NCBI GenBank assembly: GCA_902761055.1
Contig: CACWIS010000024.1
Coordinates: forward strand, 1 to 43,443
Source of the DNA: Oscillospiraceae bacterium
Lineage (GTDB): Bacteria > Bacillota > Clostridia > Oscillospirales > Oscillospiraceae
Direction: 5' to 3'
Length of the DNA: 43,443 bases
The position numbers and the translations under genes were made by a program. Numbering within the stretch: the first letter of the stretch is position 1; the number at the start of each line of letters is the position of its first letter. The notes beneath the pieces were generated by a model, which saw only the letters and a program-made list of their open reading frames with translations, was not told the DNA's origin and did not search any database. This document shows positions 41,504 to 43,443 of this stretch, in pieces.

Positions 41504-41524
41504 TACATGAATTATTCTCATGTA
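41504..41524. repeat. Inverted repeat upstream of LysR gene, candidate operator
   Basis: TACATGA (41504-41510) and TCATGTA (41518-41524) form perfect 7-bp arms around ATTATTC, that is T-N11-A-type spacing for a LysR box. It lies downstream of the LysR -10, so binding should repress the regulator gene. A second, looser pair (AATAGAA and TTCTATT) lies between the -10 and this repeat. Confidence 0.6.
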
Positions 41525-41551
41525 TCATTCCGACAGAGGAGGGAGCCGTAC

Positions 41552-42424
41552 ATGCTCACGAAATACCGGATCCTGATGAGCACGGTGGAGCTCGGCAGTC
41601 TGACGCGCGCGGCGGAGACGCTGGGCTGTACGCAGTCGGCCGTCAGTCACAGCATCGCCTCGCTCGAGAGCGAACTGGGCTTCCGTCTGCTCCGGCGCGC
41701 CCGCTCCGGCATAAAGCTGACCGACGAGGGCCGGCGGCTGCTGCCCTTCGTGCGCGCGCTGCTCGCGGCGGACGAACAGCTCGGGCAGACCGCCGCCGAG
41801 ATCCGCGGGCTGGATCAGGGCACCGTGCGCATCGGAGCCTTCACCTCGGTCGCCGTGCACTGGCTGCCGCCTGTTCTCAAGGAGTTCCAGCGCGACTACC
41901 CGAAGGTGGGCTTCCGTCTCTTCAACGGCGACTATCACGACGTCAACGAGTGGCTCTCGGACGGGAGCATCGATATCGGCTTCGTCGCTCTGCCCTGCGA
42001 GCTGAAGTGCGAGACGATCCCGCTGATGGAGGACCGGCTGCTGGCCATCCTGCCGCGCGACAGCCGCTACGCCAGCTATCCGCGCTTCCCGCTCGTGGAG
42101 TGCGAGCGCGAGCCCTTCATCTCCCTGCTGCAGAGTTCCGACCACGACGCGCGCCGCGCGCTGGAGGCGGCGGGCGTGAAGCCGAACGTGCGCTTCTACA
42201 CGAAGGACGACTACGCCATCATCGCCATGGTCGAGCAGGGCCTCGGCATGAGCATCATGCCGGAGCTGCTGCTCAAGGGGCGGCACGACGACGTGCTGAC
42301 GCTGCCGCTGGTGCCGGAGGCCAAGCGCACGATCGGACTGGCGCTGCCGGCGGGCGGCCTGGCCGGGCCGGCAACGCGGCGCTTCTGCGATTACGTCGTG
42401 CGCTACGTGAAAGGCCAGACGTGA
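41552..42424 (+). CDS. LysR-family transcriptional regulator
   Basis: A 290-residue regulator. The N-terminal winged helix (1-60) has GSLTRAAETLGCTQSAVSHS, ASLESELGFRLL and the typical TDEGRRLLPF. The remainder is a two-lobed effector-binding domain (about 88-290, VRIGAFTSVAVHWLPPVLKEF). ATG 41552 follows AGGAGG. It is divergent from the symporter gene with a 187-base shared region, the standard arrangement for a LysR protein and its target. The inducer is probably the symporter's substrate, by inference. Confidence 0.93.
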   Translation: MLTKYRILMSTVELGSLTRAAETLGCTQSAVSHSIASLESELGFRLLRRARSGIKLTDEGRRLLPFVRALLAADEQLGQTAAEIRGLDQGTVRIGAFTSVAVHWLPPVLKEFQRDYPKVGFRLFNGDYHDVNEWLSDGSIDIGFVALPCELKCETIPLMEDRLLAILPRDSRYASYPRFPLVECEREPFISLLQSSDHDARRALEAAGVKPNVRFYTKDDYAIIAMVEQGLGMSIMPELLLKGRHDDVLTLPLVPEAKRTIGLALPAGGLAGPATRRFCDYVVRYVKGQT

Positions 42425-42434
42425 AAAGCCGCGA

Positions 42435-42474
42435 AAAAACCGGGTCTGCTTTCGCAGACCCGGTTCGTTTTTTT
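42435..42474. terminator. Bidirectional terminator after LysR gene
   Basis: A 12-bp stem, AACCGGGTCTGC with its complement (42438-42465), has a TTTC loop, then CG and seven T residues. The minus strand also has a T-run, so it can serve the LysM gene. Confidence 0.92.
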
Positions 42475-42485
42475 GTTGTGTCGGC

Positions 42486-43443
42486 TTACAGCTTGACGGA
42501 GACAAGGACGATGTCCCCGGCGCGCATGTTGTTCACGTTCAGGCTCGGGTTCAGCTTCGCGATCAGGTTCTGATCCAGCGCGTAGCTGACGTTCTTGGAC
42601 TCGCAGATGCTGATGAGCGTGTCGCCGGACTTGACGGTGACGCCGGTCACGGCGTAGCTGGCGCCGGCAGCGCTGGACGAGAGCATCAGGAGCTTATCGC
42701 CTTCCTTGAGGTTGTTGAAGGTGCCCAGTCTGTTGGCGGCAAGCAGTACGTCGGCGTAGTAGGTCGTGTACTCGAAGCCGGCGGCCTTGACGAGGTTGTA
42801 GATCGTGTCGTCCTTCTTGACGGTGATCTCCTTGAAGTAGAAGTTCACGCCGGTCTTGGGCTTGTAAGAGGCGACGGTGGGCGTGGTCGAGGCGGTCGTG
42901 GAGGCCGCGGGCACGTAGCCGCTGGCCGCACCGGTCGCAGCGCCGGCCGCAGTGCCGGTTGCAGCGCCCTTGCCCGAGGGGAAGAGCAGCAGCTGGCCGA
43001 GGCGGATCGAGGAGAGGTTCTTGCCCGGGTTGAGCGCGGCGATCATGTTGGCTCTCGCGCTGTAGTCGATGCCGAGAGACTGGCAGATGCCGTAGGTGGT
43101 CTCGCCCGCCTTGACGGTGTGCGCAACGATGGTAAAGCCGTTCGCGGCGGCGGTGCTGCTGGGGATGTAGAGCACGTCGCCCGCGTGGATCCAGTTGGCG
43201 CTCTTGATGCTGCTGGCCTGCACGATCAGGTCGGCGTAGCGGGAGTAGTCGACGCCGTTGGCAACGCAGATGCCGTAGAGGGTCTCGCCGGCCTTGACAA
43301 CGTAAGGCACGAGGTAGGCGGCGACATAGTCCGCTCCGGAGAGCGCGGCAGCGGCGGCCGTTCCGGTCGCGGCGGCGCCGGTCGCGGCGCCGGTCGTCGC
43401 AGCGCCGGTCGTAGCGGGAGCGGCAGCGGCGGCGATCGTCGCG
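42486..43443 (-). CDS. LysM-repeat protein, N-terminus beyond window
   Basis: Only the C-terminal 318 residues are in the window; the frame is open to the right edge. Four LysM-like domains can be seen, each starting near VKAGET/VKSGDT and about 45 residues long: YVVKAGETLYGICVANGVDY, HTVKAGETTYGICQSLGIDY, ITVKKDDTIYNLVKAAGFEY and VTVKSGDTLISICESKNVSY. Ala/Thr/Gly-rich linkers lie between the second and third and before the first. LysM domains bind N-acetylglucosamine in peptidoglycan or chitin, so the protein is probably at the cell wall or spore coat. The GTG at 43308-43310 is not needed as a start, because the coding frame clearly continues upstream. Any catalytic domain would lie outside the window. 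Confidence 0.9.
   Translation of the reverse strand, partial: ATIAAAAAPATTGAATTGAATGAAATGTAAAAALSGADYVAAYLVPYVVKAGETLYGICVANGVDYSRYADLIVQASSIKSANWIHAGDVLYIPSSTAAANGFTIVAHTVKAGETTYGICQSLGIDYSARANMIAALNPGKNLSSIRLGQLLLFPSGKGAATGTAAGAATGAASGYVPAASTTASTTPTVASYKPKTGVNFYFKEITVKKDDTIYNLVKAAGFEYTTYYADVLLAANRLGTFNNLKEGDKLLMLSSSAAGASYAVTGVTVKSGDTLISICESKNVSYALDQNLIAKLNPSLNVNNMRAGDIVLVSVKL
43337..43443 (-). repeat. Ala/Thr/Gly linker repeat in LysM gene
   Basis: Imperfect short GC-rich repeats (plus strand GCCGGTCGTCGCAGCGCCGG and variants) encode ATTGAA/ATGAA-type linker. A shorter relative lies at 42916-42965. The array runs off the right edge. Confidence 0.7.

Overview
The window reads as chromosome of a GC-rich, spore-forming Firmicute of class Clostridia, most like an Oscillospiraceae-type gut bacterium. 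The evidence is Firmicute gene order (gdpP-rplI-dnaB-tilS-hpt-ftsH), T-box leaders on thrS and pheST, IreB, a DUF4250 protein, the spore cortex hydrolase SleB, strong GGAGG ribosome-binding sites, sigma-A promoters and many hairpin terminators. The genus cannot be named from the sequence alone. I see no phage, insertion sequence, CRISPR array or tRNA gene.

Layout. 1-455: two tandem sigma-A promoters and an rRNA-type leader, reading leftward off the edge, probably into an rRNA operon. 456-7497 (minus strand): zinc-ribbon protein, sleB, thrS under a T-box, an MFS exporter with an Rgg-type regulator (lower GC than its neighbours), a 57-residue DUF4250 protein, and ychF. 7633-10632 (plus): a P-loop ATPase and a large Sel1-repeat membrane protein. 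10684-16717: all five enzymes from aspartate to threonine in two divergent units, hom-lysC-asd and thrC-thrB, fired from a symmetric 50-bp promoter region. 16774-18755: a repeat-rich surface protein split by a 4-bp deletion. 19005-26712 (minus): gdpP-rplI-dnaB-tilS-hpt-ftsH. 26908-30278 (plus): a sugar nucleotidyltransferase, a LUD protein, a cupin and an rRNA methyltransferase. 30429-34639 (minus): ireB, then pheS-pheT under a T-box. 35035-35580 (plus): a lipoprotein. 35615-39709 (minus): MarR with a heterodimeric ABC exporter. 39841-42424: a sodium/solute symporter divergent from a LysR regulator. 42486-43443: a LysM protein cut by the right edge.

How the parts work together. Threonine supply and use are both here: the complete pathway, plus threonyl-tRNA synthetase controlled by uncharged tRNA. 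Three transporter-regulator pairs (Rgg/MFS, MarR/ABC-ABC, LysR/symporter) each carry a candidate operator between or beside the genes. GdpP lowers c-di-AMP next to replication and proteolysis genes. IreB is a substrate of the PASTA kinase pathway.

Caution. Three genes are broken: ftsH (about 19431), pheS (about 33874) and the surface protein (about 17393). A broken pheS should be lethal unless there is a second copy, and both ftsH and pheS seem to lack about 40-48 bases. Assembly or sequencing error is therefore the leading explanation for these two. The less ordinary biology is the symmetric threonine promoter, a PheT with an extra block of about 100 residues, a nucleotidyltransferase carrying a remnant of a phosphomannomutase domain, and the Rgg-MFS cassette.
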